Shown here piece after piece: positions 8,579 to 16,454 of a DNA stretch of 64,000 nucleotides (within the stretch, counting starts at the first letter, position 1; each line of letters opens with the position of its first letter). The stretch is from Acidovorax_G lacteus. Lineage in GTDB: Bacteria; Pseudomonadota; Gammaproteobacteria; Burkholderiales; Burkholderiaceae_C. The notes under the pieces are model-generated. The model had not been told where the DNA came from. It did not search any database and worked only from the letters and a program-made list of their open reading frames with translations. The translations under genes were made by a program, and so were the position numbers. The stretch covers positions 682,001-746,000 of the forward strand of contig NZ_BAABEX010000007.1 of NCBI RefSeq assembly GCF_039540375.1, read 5' to 3'.

Positions 8579-9799
8579 TCAGGCGGGACTGGAGATGTCA
8601 AACACCTGACGAAGATACGCGAGGTACTTCTCGTCGTCGCACATGCCCTTGCCTGGGGTGTCCGACAGCTTGGCCACGGGCTGGTCGTTGCAGCGCGTCA
8701 TCTTGATGACCACTTGCAGCGGCTCGTGCGCGGGCGGGTCGCCCAGGTCGTTGGTGAGGTTGGTGCCGATGCCAAACGCCAGCTGGCAGCGGCCGCGAAA
8801 GCGCTGGTAGAGCTCGATGGTGCGCGGCACCGTCAGGCTGTCGCTGAAGATCAGCGTCTTGGTCAGCGGGTCCACGCGGTTCTTGCGGTAGTGCTCGATC
8901 AGGCGCTCGCCCCAGGAAAACGGATCGCCGCTGTCATGGCGCGCGCCGTCGAACAGCTTGCAGAAGTACAGGTCGAAGTCGCGCAAAAAGGCGCTCATGC
9001 CGTACACGTCGGACAGCGCAATGCCCAGATCGCCCCGGTATTCCTTGGCCCACATCTCGAAGCCGAACACCTGGCTGTCGCGCAGCCGCGGGCCCAGCGC
9101 CTGGCAGGCCTGCAGATATTCGTGCGCCATGGTGCCCAACGGTGTCAGGCCCAGCTTCATGGCATACAGCACGTTGCTGGTGCCCGCAAACTGCCCTGGG
9201 GCCGAGGCCGAGCCCGGCCGCCGCGCGCCAGCACCCAGCCGGGCGCAGAGCACACGCAGCACCTCTTCATGCCAGGCACGCGAAAAGCGGCGGCGCGTGC
9301 CGTAGTCGGCAATCTTGAGATCGTCGAGCCCCTCGGCCTGCAACTGGGCGATCTTGGCATCCAGCCGGCGGCGGCCTTCGGGAAAGTCGGGCACCTTCTG
9401 CGTGTTGCGGAAGTACACCTCGTTCACGATGGCCAGCACCGGAATTTCGAACAGGATGGTGTGCAGCCAGGGCCCGCGGATGGTGATGTCGATCTCGCCA
9501 GTGGGCAGCGGCGTGATCTGGATGTACTTTTCGTTCAGGCGGAACAGCCCGAGAAAATCGACGAAGTCGCTTTTGATGAAGCGCAGCGAGCGCAGGTAAG
9601 CCAGCTCGGCATCCTGAAACGACAGGCTGCACAACGAGCGTACTTCGTCGCGAATCTCCTGCACATACGGCGCAAGCTGCACGCCCGGGTTGCGGCACTT
9701 GAAGCGGTATTCCACCTGCGCGCCCGGAAACTGGTGCAGCACCACCTGCATCATGGTGAACTTGTACAGGTCGGTGTCCAGCAGGCTGGTGATGATCAT
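8579..9799 (-). CDS. pncB: Nicotinate phosphoribosyltransferase
   Basis: A 406-residue enzyme of the Preiss-Handler NAD salvage route: it joins nicotinate and PRPP to give nicotinate mononucleotide, with ATP hydrolysis driving the reaction. The start SLLDTDLYKFTMMQVVLHQF is the classic PncB N-terminus. His226 in GTMAHEYLQ is the phosphorylated catalytic histidine. The segments FDGARHDSGDPFSWGER and LIFSDSLTVPRTIELYQRF form the phosphate-binding part. Length is normal. One Ala/Pro/Gly-rich stretch (GAGARRPGSASAPGQF, near residue 195) replaces a short loop. Confidence 0.95.
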   Translation of the reverse strand: MIITSLLDTDLYKFTMMQVVLHQFPGAQVEYRFKCRNPGVQLAPYVQEIRDEVRSLCSLSFQDAELAYLRSLRFIKSDFVDFLGLFRLNEKYIQITPLPTGEIDITIRGPWLHTILFEIPVLAIVNEVYFRNTQKVPDFPEGRRRLDAKIAQLQAEGLDDLKIADYGTRRRFSRAWHEEVLRVLCARLGAGARRPGSASAPGQFAGTSNVLYAMKLGLTPLGTMAHEYLQACQALGPRLRDSQVFGFEMWAKEYRGDLGIALSDVYGMSAFLRDFDLYFCKLFDGARHDSGDPFSWGERLIEHYRKNRVDPLTKTLIFSDSLTVPRTIELYQRFRGRCQLAFGIGTNLTNDLGDPPAHEPLQVVIKMTRCNDQPVAKLSDTPGKGMCDDEKYLAYLRQVFDISSPA

Positions 9800-9834
9800 G
9801 GGCGGGGGCGCAGGCCGTGCGCAGGTTCAGAGCC

Positions 9835-9892
9835 AAATCGGCTGCTCGTGCTTGTTAATCAAGCACAAGCAGCTCATATTTTGATAGCAAAT
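9835..9892. repeat. Dispersed palindromic repeat (family A), full copy
   Basis: The order is AAATCGGCTGCTCGTGCTT, a TGTTAATCA spacer, AAGCACAAGCAGCT, then CATATTTTGATAGCAAAT. The arms GCTGCTCGTGCTT and AAGCACAAGCAGC form a hairpin with one mismatch. It lies between pncB and the stop codon of the upstream thioesterase gene, ending 5 bases before that stop. Confidence 0.85.
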
Positions 9893-9897
9893 ACCGG

Positions 9898-10368
9898 TCA
9901 GGCCACCACGAGGCGCTGCAGCGCCTGGCGCAGGGCGTCCGGCAGCGGCACGGGGCGGCGCGTGGCGCGGTCCACGTACACATGCACGAAGTGGCCGGCC
10001 GCGGCGGACAGCGGCTCACCTTGCGCGAACAGGCCGACTTCGTAGCGCACGCTGCTCGTGCCCAGCCGGGCCACACGGATGCCCGCCTCCACCATTTGCG
10101 GAAAGGCCAGCGAGGCAAAGTAGTTGCACTGCGTCTCGATCACCAGGCCAATGGTCTCGCCCGCGTGGATGTCGAGCACGCCCTCGTCGATCAGGTGCGC
10201 ATTCACGGCCGTGTCGAACCAGCTGTAGTACACGACGTTGTTCACGTGGCCGTACACATCGTTGTCGCTCCAGCGCGTGCTGATGGTGCGGAACACGGGG
10301 TAGCTGCTGCGCGGCTGCGGCGCGGGGCGGGCGGCCGGCGCGGCCGCGGGGGTGTCGGGTGCGCTCAT
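9898..10368 (-). CDS. Acyl-CoA thioesterase, 4-hydroxybenzoyl-CoA thioesterase/YbgC family
   Basis: A 156-residue single hotdog-fold domain. After a 20-residue Ala/Pro-rich leader come RWSDNDVYGHVNNVVYYSWFDTAVN (residues about 33-57), with the Asp of the catalytic D-x-x-G-H-V-N motif, and later RLGTSSVRYEVGLF. Such enzymes hydrolyse small acyl- or aryl-CoA thioesters in the cytoplasm. Its ATG overlaps the TGA of the histone-deacetylase-like gene by four bases (ATGA), so the two are translated together. The substrate cannot be inferred. Confidence 0.87.
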   Translation of the reverse strand: MSAPDTPAAAPAARPAPQPRSSYPVFRTISTRWSDNDVYGHVNNVVYYSWFDTAVNAHLIDEGVLDIHAGETIGLVIETQCNYFASLAFPQMVEAGIRVARLGTSSVRYEVGLFAQGEPLSAAAGHFVHVYVDRATRRPVPLPDALRQALQRLVVA

Positions 10369-11300
10369 GGCCGGCCATTGTGCCAGCGGGCGTGGTACGA
10401 CAGCGCCACACGCCAGGTGGTGAGCTGCACCTGCACCGTGCGCGCAATGTCGCGCCCGTAGCCCCCGGCCATGGTGAACGCCAGCGGAATGCCGCGCCGC
10501 CAGGCCCAGTCGAACACGCGGCGGTCGCGCGCCTCCATGCCGTCATCGGTCACGGCCAGGCGGCCCAGGCGGTCGCCTTCGTGGATGTCGGCCCCGGCCA
10601 GGTAGAGCACAAAATCCGGCGCAAAGCGCAGTTCCAGCGCCAGCAGCGCCTGCTCCACGCAGGCCAGGTATTCGTCGTCGCCGCAACCATCGGGCAGTTC
10701 CACGTCGAGGTCGCTCGGCTCCTTGCGGAAGGGGAAGTTGCGCGCGCCGTGCAGCGACAGCGTGAACACGCTGTCGTCGCCCTGGAAGATGCGCGCCGTG
10801 CCGTTGCCCTGGTGCACGTCCAGGTCGATCACCGCCACCTGCAGCGGCCCCCGAGCGCCGCGCCGGGCTGCGTGCTGCGCCTGCAAGGCCCGCGCGGCCA
10901 CGGCAATGTCGTTGAACACACAGAACCCGCCGCCTTTGTCAGCGTAGGCGTGGTGCGTGCCGCCGGCCACGTTGCCGGCAATGCCCTCGCGCAGCGCGGC
11001 TTCGCAGGCGGCCAGGGTGCCACCCACCGAGCGGCGCGCACGCTCGGCCATGGCCTCGCTCCACGGAAACCCGATTTCGCGCTGCGCCATGGGCGGCAGC
11101 GTGCCCTGCGCAATGTGGGCGATGTATTCCGCCGTGTGCACCCGCGCCAGGTCTTCGGTGGCGGCGGCCGGGGCCTCGTGCAGCTGCACGCCGGGCAACT
11201 CTTGCGCCAGCGCATCGCGCAGCATGCGGTACTTGGCCATGGGAAACCGATGCCCCTCGGGCAAGGGCAGAACGAAGTGGTCGGCGTAGTACGCATGCAT
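10365..11300 (-). CDS. Histone deacetylase family amidohydrolase
   Basis: A 311-residue zinc-dependent deacetylase-fold protein. Metal and catalytic motifs are present in order: AGGTHHAYADKGGGFCVFND (tandem His and Gly-rich loop, residues about 115-134), VIDLDVHQGNGTARIF (Asp-x-His zinc ligands) and YLAGADIHEGDRLG (second Asp ligand). TMAGGYGRDI provides the late Gly-Gly-Tyr motif. The bacterial branch deacetylates small molecules such as acetylpolyamines; the substrate here is unknown. Coupling to a thioesterase gene by an ATGA overlap suggests a link to acyl-group metabolism. Confidence 0.9.
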   Translation of the reverse strand: MHAYYADHFVLPLPEGHRFPMAKYRMLRDALAQELPGVQLHEAPAAATEDLARVHTAEYIAHIAQGTLPPMAQREIGFPWSEAMAERARRSVGGTLAACEAALREGIAGNVAGGTHHAYADKGGGFCVFNDIAVAARALQAQHAARRGARGPLQVAVIDLDVHQGNGTARIFQGDDSVFTLSLHGARNFPFRKEPSDLDVELPDGCGDDEYLACVEQALLALELRFAPDFVLYLAGADIHEGDRLGRLAVTDDGMEARDRRVFDWAWRRGIPLAFTMAGGYGRDIARTVQVQLTTWRVALSYHARWHNGRP

Positions 11301-11349
11301 GGGCCGCGATTGTGTCGGGGATGCGATACCCGAGAAGCGCCTCTAATTT

Positions 11350-11425
11350 TTGCTGCAACGCAACAAAATCGCTTGCCAAGGCGGCTGGGGCACCGCAAAA
11401 TCCACCCCATGCTGCACTGCAACAT
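11350..11425 (+). promoter_or_regulatory. Two PhaR-like operators upstream of the phasin gene
   Basis: Two related 17-base near-palindromes are seen: TTGCTGCAACGCAACAA at 11350-11366 and ATGCTGCACTGCAACAT at 11409-11425, 59 bases apart. They share the core TGCTGCA..GCAACA. PhaR repressors of PHA-storing bacteria bind CTGC/GCAG-type sites in front of phasin genes, so these are good operator candidates. This is inferred from position and sequence likeness only. Confidence 0.55.
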
Positions 11426-11511
11426 GAACGGCGTGAACCGCAGGTCCATGTCAGCGCAGATGTCCGCAACCCTTCCGGCCCGCGGGGGCCGATTTCTCTA
11501 GGAGAACCGAC

Positions 11512-12060
11512 ATGACGCTGACCGCAGAACAGATCCTGGCTTCGCACAAGGCCAACCTCGAAACCCTGTTTGGCCTGACCTCCAAGGCCTTTGAAGGCGT
11601 GGAGAAACTGGTCGAACTGAACGTGACCGCCACGCGCGCCGCCCTGAACGAAGCCGCCACCCACAGCCAGGCCCTGCTGAGCGTGAAGGACGCCCAGGAA
11701 CTCCTGGCCCTGCAGGCCGGCATGTTCCAGCCCCTGGCCGAGAAGACCGCCGCCTACAGCCGCCACCTGTACGACATTGCGTCGGGCACCGGTGCCGAGT
11801 TTGGCAAGGCGTTCGAAGCCCAGGCCGCTGACGCGCAGAAGGGCTTCACCAACCTGGTGGACAGCATGGCCAAGAACGCCCCGGCTGGCTCTGAAACCGC
11901 CGTGGCCGTGATGAAGAGCGCCGTTTCGGCCGCCAACAACGCCTTTGAATCGGTGCAAAAGGCTGTGAAGCAGGCCTCCGACGTGGCCGAAGCCAACTTC
12001 AACGCCGTGGCCTCCACGGCAGCCAATGCCGCCAAGACCGCCGCTCCGCGCAAGCGTTGA
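11512..12060 (+). CDS. phaP: Phasin family protein (PHA granule-associated)
   Basis: A 182-residue, almost entirely helical Ala/Lys-rich protein with the phasin_2 pattern (AEQILASHKANLETLFGLTSKAFEGVEKLVELN at the start; no stretch is hydrophobic enough to cross a membrane). It ends in a basic tail, APRKR. Phasins coat polyhydroxyalkanoate granules and set granule size. The start is fixed by AGGAGAACCGAC just before the ATG. Two PhaR-like sites lie upstream and a hairpin-rich 3' region ending in a strong terminator lies downstream. Codon use is strongly biased toward C/G-ending codons, suggesting high expression. Confidence 0.93.
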   Translation: MTLTAEQILASHKANLETLFGLTSKAFEGVEKLVELNVTATRAALNEAATHSQALLSVKDAQELLALQAGMFQPLAEKTAAYSRHLYDIASGTGAEFGKAFEAQAADAQKGFTNLVDSMAKNAPAGSETAVAVMKSAVSAANNAFESVQKAVKQASDVAEANFNAVASTAANAAKTAAPRKR

Positions 12061-12241
12061 GCACCGGCTGTCCGGGTGCTCTCTGGAGAGCCAACTCTAG
12101 GCACGCTTCAGGGATTACCCGGATAATCCGCCCACAGATCGACGGCATTCCCGGCGATCTTCCAGTTGTCTCCTTGGATCCTCTCGAAACCCCCGTTTCA
12201 AGGATCCTTTCAAGCCCGGTGTCTCCACCGGGCTTTTTTTT
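12053..12241 (+). terminator. Structured phasin 3' region ending in an intrinsic terminator
   Basis: Four possible hairpins follow the phasin stop. GAGCACC/GGTGCTC starts at the stop codon, and GGATTA/TAATCC lies near 12112-12129. GGATCCT..GAAAC/GTTTC..AGGATCC lies near 12177-12209. The terminator proper has arms AGCCCGGT/ACCGGGCT (12213-12234) followed by eight T. Bases 12242-12500 beyond it show no convincing gene. Confidence 0.75.
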
Positions 12242-12500
12242 GGTCGCTGCGTGCGCCCCCCCTGCTCCACCATCACCGTCCACAGACCTTGGCGCATACG
12301 GCCGGCCTGCAATGCGACTGCTCCCACGCCGCCCACAGGCCCGAGGCTTGGCCGTCTCGCCGCACGCGCGTTTACGCAACGACGGCGGCGCAAGACGCGG
12401 GGCTCGGCGCCGCGCGCGAAATTCCCCTCCGCTTGCCCCACCATCTGCGTGGATCCTCAAGGTACGCGCCGCTGCTGCAGAGCCCCCTCCAAGACGTGGA

Positions 12501-12517
12501 AATTATTAAGAATAATT
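12501..12517 (+). promoter_or_regulatory. Candidate Fur box
   Basis: A perfect palindrome AATTATT-AAG-AATAATT stands out as an AT-rich island in GC-rich DNA, 51 bases before the start of an iron-binding protein gene. It resembles the Fur consensus in length, spacing and composition. Iron regulation is inferred. Confidence 0.6.
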
Positions 12518-12568
12518 CGCGTTTACTTTATCATTGCGATGTTTCCATCCTGAAGGACTTGATCCACC

Positions 12569-13624
12569 ATGTTGTCGAAAAACGCGAAAGCCTTGGTCTC
12601 GGCCTGCCTCATGGCCACTGCTGCTCTGGGCGCCCATGCACAAGAGCAGGTGTTGAACCTTTACTCGGCGCGCCATTACTCCACCGACGAGGCCCTGTAC
12701 ACCGGCTTTACCAAGGCCACCGGGATCAAGATCAACCGTGTGGACGCCGATGACGCGGGCATCCTGGCCCGCCTCAAGGCGGAAGGCTCGGCCTCGCCAG
12801 CCGACGTGATCCTGCTGGTGGACGCCGCTCGCCTGCACAAGGGCGAAGTGGACGGCCTGTTCCAGCCGATCAAGTCCAAGGTGCTCAACGACGCCATTGC
12901 GCCCAACCTGCGCGGAGCGCCTACCGCCGATGGCTCCATCGCCTGGTATGGCCTGTCCACGCGCGCCCGCATTGTGGTGTTCAACAAGACGAAGGTGCAA
13001 AAGGACGATGTGGACACCTACGAAGAGCTTGGGGATCCCAAACTCAAGGGCAAGATCTGCATCCGATCCGGCTCGCACCCGTACAACCTGAGCCTCTTCG
13101 GCGCTGTGGCCGAACACATCGGCATGGAGAAAACCGAGGTCTGGCTCAAGGGCATCGTGGCCAACCTGGCGCGTCCGCCCAAGGGTGGCGACACGGACCA
13201 GATCCGCGCCGTGGCCGCCGGTGAGTGTGATGTGGCGGTGACCAACAGCTATTACCTGGCCCGCCTGATGCGCTCGACCAAACCGGAAGATGTGGCCGCG
13301 GTCAACAAGCTGGGCGTTGTGTTCCCGAACCAGCAGTCCTGGGGCACGCACCTCAACATCGCCGGCGGTGCGGTGGCCAAGCACGCCAAGAACCAGGCCA
13401 ACGCCATCAAATTCCTAGAGTATCTGGTGAGCGCCGAAGCCCAGAACTACTTCGCCAACGGCAACAACGAGTGGCCCACCGCCAAAGGCGTGACCACCGA
13501 CAACCCGGCCCTGCGCGCCATGACCGGCAACGCGCCCTTCAAGAGCGAGACCATCCCGATCAGCGCAGTGGGCGCGAATGCGGTCAAGGTGCAACAGATG
13601 CTGGACCGCGTCGGCTTCCAATAA
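12569..13624 (+). CDS. Periplasmic Fe(3+)-binding protein of an ABC transporter (FbpA/FutA type)
   Basis: A 351-residue solute-binding protein with a signal peptide ending AALGAHAQ (residue about 25). It starts with LNLYSARHYSTDEALYTGF and contains VTNSYYLARLMRS, whose paired tyrosines are the iron ligands of the ferric-binding class. It also has WGTHLNIAGGAV and the closing NEWPTAKG segment typical of Fut/Fbp proteins. It captures ferric iron in the periplasm for a membrane permease. The permease and ATPase genes are not adjacent; a terminator follows immediately. A Fur-like box lies upstream. Confidence 0.92.
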   Translation: MLSKNAKALVSACLMATAALGAHAQEQVLNLYSARHYSTDEALYTGFTKATGIKINRVDADDAGILARLKAEGSASPADVILLVDAARLHKGEVDGLFQPIKSKVLNDAIAPNLRGAPTADGSIAWYGLSTRARIVVFNKTKVQKDDVDTYEELGDPKLKGKICIRSGSHPYNLSLFGAVAEHIGMEKTEVWLKGIVANLARPPKGGDTDQIRAVAAGECDVAVTNSYYLARLMRSTKPEDVAAVNKLGVVFPNQQSWGTHLNIAGGAVAKHAKNQANAIKFLEYLVSAEAQNYFANGNNEWPTAKGVTTDNPALRAMTGNAPFKSETIPISAVGANAVKVQQMLDRVGFQ

Positions 13625-13674
13625 ACACGCGCCACTGGCAGGCGCCGCGTGGGCGGCCCTGCCCTGCCTTTTCA

Positions 13675-13699
13675 CAGCCCGGCCCCGCCGGGCTGTTTT
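13675..13699 (+). terminator. Intrinsic terminator of the iron-binding protein gene
   Basis: Perfect 9-base arms CAGCCCGGC and GCCGGGCTG flank a CCC loop and are followed by TTTT. It lies 51 bases after the stop codon at 13624. Confidence 0.85.
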
Positions 13700-13726
13700 G
13701 CTGGTGGGGCCTGACTCGGCCATAAT

Positions 13727-13746
13727 TGACGTTTACGTTAACGTCA
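13727..13746 (+). promoter_or_regulatory. LiuR-like operator palindrome
   Basis: TGACGTTTACGTTAACGTCA is a 20-base palindrome with one mismatched pair (T/T). It lies 14 bases before the start codon of the acyl-CoA dehydrogenase gene and next to a CATAAT box. It resembles the ACGT-rich sites bound by MerR-type LiuR regulators of branched-chain and fatty-acid catabolism in Proteobacteria. The assignment is by likeness only. Confidence 0.5.
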
Positions 13747-13760
13747 TTTGCGGAGGCAAC

Positions 13761-14519
13761 ATGGAGATCCAGGGCAAAGTTTTCATCGTCACCGGCGGCG
13801 CATCGGGTCTGGGCGAAGGCACGGCGCGGCATCTGGCACGCCTGGGCGGCACCGTGGTGGTGGCCGACATGCAGGCCGACAAGGGTGAGGCCGTGGCCCG
13901 CGAGATCGGCGGCGCCTTCGTGCGCTGCGACGTGAGCAGCGAGGCCGACGGCCAGGCGGTGGTGGCCCAAGCGGTGTCGCTGGGCAAGCTCATGGGGCTG
14001 GTCAACTGCGCGGGCATTGCCCCGGCCGAGAAGACCGTGGGCAAAAACGGCGCGCACGCCCTGACGCTGTTCCAGAAGACCATCACCGTCAACCTGCTGG
14101 GCAGCTTCAACATGATCCGCCTCGCAGCCGAGGCGATGTGCAAGAACGAACCCGAGGCCACAGGCGAACGCGGTGTGCTGATCTCGACGGCAAGCGTGGC
14201 GGCGTATGACGGCCAGATCGGACAGGCGGCCTACAGCGCTTCCAAGGGCGGCGTGGTTGGCATGACCCTGCCCATCGCACGCGACCTGGCGCGCAACGGT
14301 ATCCGCAACATGACCATCGCCCCGGGCATCTTCGGCACGCCGATGCTGTTTGGCATGCCCCAGGAAGTGCAGGACGCACTGGCCGCCGGCGTGCCCTTCC
14401 CGAGCCGCCTGGGCACGCCGCAGGACTACGCCAAGCTCGTGCAGCACATCTTCGAAAACGACATGCTCAACGGTGAAGTGATCCGCCTGGACGGCGCGAT
14501 CCGCCTCGCGCCGCGCTGA
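13761..14519 (+). CDS. 3-hydroxyacyl-CoA dehydrogenase, SDR family (HSD17B10-like)
   Basis: A 252-residue short-chain dehydrogenase. NAD-binding TGGASGLGEG lies at residues 11-20, NCAG at about 83, and the catalytic pair Tyr158 and Lys162 in YSASK. The overall sequence, with the acidic-residue-poor insertion around 95-115 and PGIFGTPMLFGMP, is that of type-II 3-hydroxyacyl-CoA dehydrogenases. These oxidise 3-hydroxyacyl-CoA in fatty acid or branched-chain amino acid breakdown. The chosen ATG has GGAGG 8 bases upstream. The LiuR-like palindrome in its leader fits that pathway. Confidence 0.87.
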   Translation: MEIQGKVFIVTGGASGLGEGTARHLARLGGTVVVADMQADKGEAVAREIGGAFVRCDVSSEADGQAVVAQAVSLGKLMGLVNCAGIAPAEKTVGKNGAHALTLFQKTITVNLLGSFNMIRLAAEAMCKNEPEATGERGVLISTASVAAYDGQIGQAAYSASKGGVVGMTLPIARDLARNGIRNMTIAPGIFGTPMLFGMPQEVQDALAAGVPFPSRLGTPQDYAKLVQHIFENDMLNGEVIRLDGAIRLAPR

Positions 14520-14659
14520 AGCACTCGCCCCCCCCCAGCCCGCGCCCGGCGCAGGCGCGCGGCGGGTCCTGACACGAGGGCTGCGCCGTAAGCGCGTCCC
14601 TCGACCTTGCATGCCGCTCGCCTAGAATGGCAGGCTTTCCGGCGCAACCGAGGACCTGC

Positions 14660-14977
14660 ATGATCACCGAAAAAATCGACGGCGTTTCCGTCAGCACCCA
14701 GGCCAATGTGTACTTCGACGGCAAGTGCGTGAGCCACAGCATCACCTTCCCCGATGGCACACGCAAGTCGGTGGGCGTCGTCCTGCCCGCCACGCTGACC
14801 TTCAACACCGGCGCACCCGAGATCATGGAATGCGTGGCCGGCAGCTGCGAATACCGCCTTGCGGGCTCTGACACCTGGCACACCTCCAAGGCTGGCGACC
14901 GCTTCAACGTACCCGGCCAGTCGAGCTTCGACATCCGCGTGACCGAGGCCTACCACTACATCTGCCACTTCGGCTAA
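14660..14977 (+). CDS. ppnP: Pyrimidine/purine nucleoside phosphorylase PpnP
   Basis: A 105-residue single cupin domain of the DUF1255 family. It begins with an aromatic NVYFDGKCVSHSITFPDGT segment and continues with GVVLPATLTFNTGAPEIMEC. It ends YHYICHFG, matching E. coli PpnP (YaiE) in length and layout. The enzyme cleaves nucleosides with phosphate to free base and ribose 1-phosphate. The ATG is chosen for the GAGGA just upstream and fits the family length. It is followed 15 bp later by argG, probably in one transcript. Confidence 0.9.
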   Translation: MITEKIDGVSVSTQANVYFDGKCVSHSITFPDGTRKSVGVVLPATLTFNTGAPEIMECVAGSCEYRLAGSDTWHTSKAGDRFNVPGQSSFDIRVTEAYHYICHFG

Positions 14978-14992
14978 TTCCGACTTCGCACC

Positions 14993-16324
14993 ATGGCAAC
15001 CATTCTTCAGAACCTTCCCACCGGCCAAAAAGTCGGCATCGCTTTCTCGGGTGGCCTGGACACCAGCGCCGCGCTGCACTGGATGAAGCTCAAGGGCGCT
15101 GTGCCCTACGCCTACACGGCCAACCTGGGCCAGCCGGACGAACCCGACTACGACGCCATTCCGCGCAAGGCCATGGAGTACGGCGCCGAGAAGGCACGCC
15201 TGATCGACTGCCGCACGCAGCTGGCGCATGAAGGCATTGCCGCCCTGCAGGCCGGCGCCTTCCACATCAGCACCGCCGGGGTGACCTACTTCAACACCAC
15301 GCCGCTGGGCCGCGCCGTCACGGGCACCATGCTGGTGGCCGCCATGAAGGAAGACGACGTCCACATCTGGGGCGACGGCAGCACCTACAAGGGCAACGAC
15401 ATCGAGCGTTTCTACCGCTACGGCCTGCTCACCAACCCGGCGCTCAAGATCTACAAGCCCTGGCTGGACCAGCTCTTCATCGACGAACTCGGCGGTCGTG
15501 CCGAAATGTCGGCCTTCATGACCAAGGCGGGCTTCGGCTACAAGATGAGCGCCGAAAAGGCCTACAGCACCGACAGCAACATGCTGGGCGCCACGCACGA
15601 GGCCAAAGACCTGGAGCATCTGAACAGCGGCATCCGCATCGTGAACCCGATCATGGGCGTGGCCTTCTGGAAGGACGACGTGGCCGTGAAGGCCGAAGAA
15701 GTCTCGGTGCGCTTTGAAGAAGGCCAGCCCGTGGCCCTCAACGGCATCGAGTTCAACGACCCGGTCGAACTGATCCTGGAGGCCAACCGCATCGGTGGCC
15801 GCCATGGCCTGGGCATGAGCGACCAGATCGAAAACCGCATCATCGAGGCCAAGAGCCGCGGTATCTACGAAGCCCCGGGCTTGGCGCTGCTGCACATCGC
15901 CTACGAACGCCTGGTGACGGGCATTCACAACGAAGACACGATTGAGCAGTACCGGATGAACGGCATGAAGTTGGGCCGTCTGCTCTACCAAGGCCGCTGG
16001 TTCGACCCGCAAGCCATCATGCTGCGTGAAGCGGCCCAGCGCTGGGTGGCCCGTGCGGTGACCGGCACGGTCACGCTGGAACTGCGCCGCGGCAACGACT
16101 ACTCGTTGCTCAACACCGAGTCGCCGAACCTGACGTACCACCCCGAGCGCCTGACCATGGAAAAGGGCGAATCCATGTTCTCGCCGCGCGACCGCATTGG
16201 CCAGCTCACGATGCGCAACCTCGACATCGTGGACACCCGCGACAAGCTGGGCATCTACAGCTCGGCGGGCCTGCTCTCTGGCGGCCAGCATGGCGATCCG
16301 TTGAGCCTCACGGGCCAGCGTTGA
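14993..16324 (+). CDS. argG: Argininosuccinate synthase
   Basis: A 443-residue enzyme of arginine biosynthesis joining citrulline and aspartate with ATP. The PP-loop SGGLDTS lies at residues 19-25. The segments STAGVTYFNTTPLGRAVTGT and HIWGDGSTYKGNDIERFYRYG form the substrate site. The length is that of the longer, E. coli-type ArgG (about 445) rather than the 400-residue type. A strong intrinsic terminator follows. Downstream of ppnP with 15 bp between. Confidence 0.97.
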   Translation: MATILQNLPTGQKVGIAFSGGLDTSAALHWMKLKGAVPYAYTANLGQPDEPDYDAIPRKAMEYGAEKARLIDCRTQLAHEGIAALQAGAFHISTAGVTYFNTTPLGRAVTGTMLVAAMKEDDVHIWGDGSTYKGNDIERFYRYGLLTNPALKIYKPWLDQLFIDELGGRAEMSAFMTKAGFGYKMSAEKAYSTDSNMLGATHEAKDLEHLNSGIRIVNPIMGVAFWKDDVAVKAEEVSVRFEEGQPVALNGIEFNDPVELILEANRIGGRHGLGMSDQIENRIIEAKSRGIYEAPGLALLHIAYERLVTGIHNEDTIEQYRMNGMKLGRLLYQGRWFDPQAIMLREAAQRWVARAVTGTVTLELRRGNDYSLLNTESPNLTYHPERLTMEKGESMFSPRDRIGQLTMRNLDIVDTRDKLGIYSSAGLLSGGQHGDPLSLTGQR

Positions 16325-16341
16325 GCCGATCGAGCACACTC

Positions 16342-16367
16342 AAGGCTGCCCCGGGCAGCCTTTTTTT
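16342..16367 (+). terminator. Intrinsic terminator of argG
   Basis: Arms AAGGCTGCC and GGCAGCCTT flank a 3-base loop and run into a seven-T tract, 17 bases after the argG stop codon. Confidence 0.92.
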
Positions 16368-16454
16368 CGCCTACCACCGCTGAATTGGGCATCATTGTTA
16401 GCATTTGGGTTTCTTTTTAACTAGAATAATCACTTTCAAACCGCGGACTCTGCC

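Noticed and set aside
12242..12500. Possible small gene between the phasin terminator and the Fur-like box
   Set aside because: Open frames exist but start without ribosome-binding sites and have Arg/His/Cys-rich shadow-like composition.
14426..16339. A 637-codon open frame on the minus strand
   Set aside because: It is antisense to ppnP and argG, both with certain identity.
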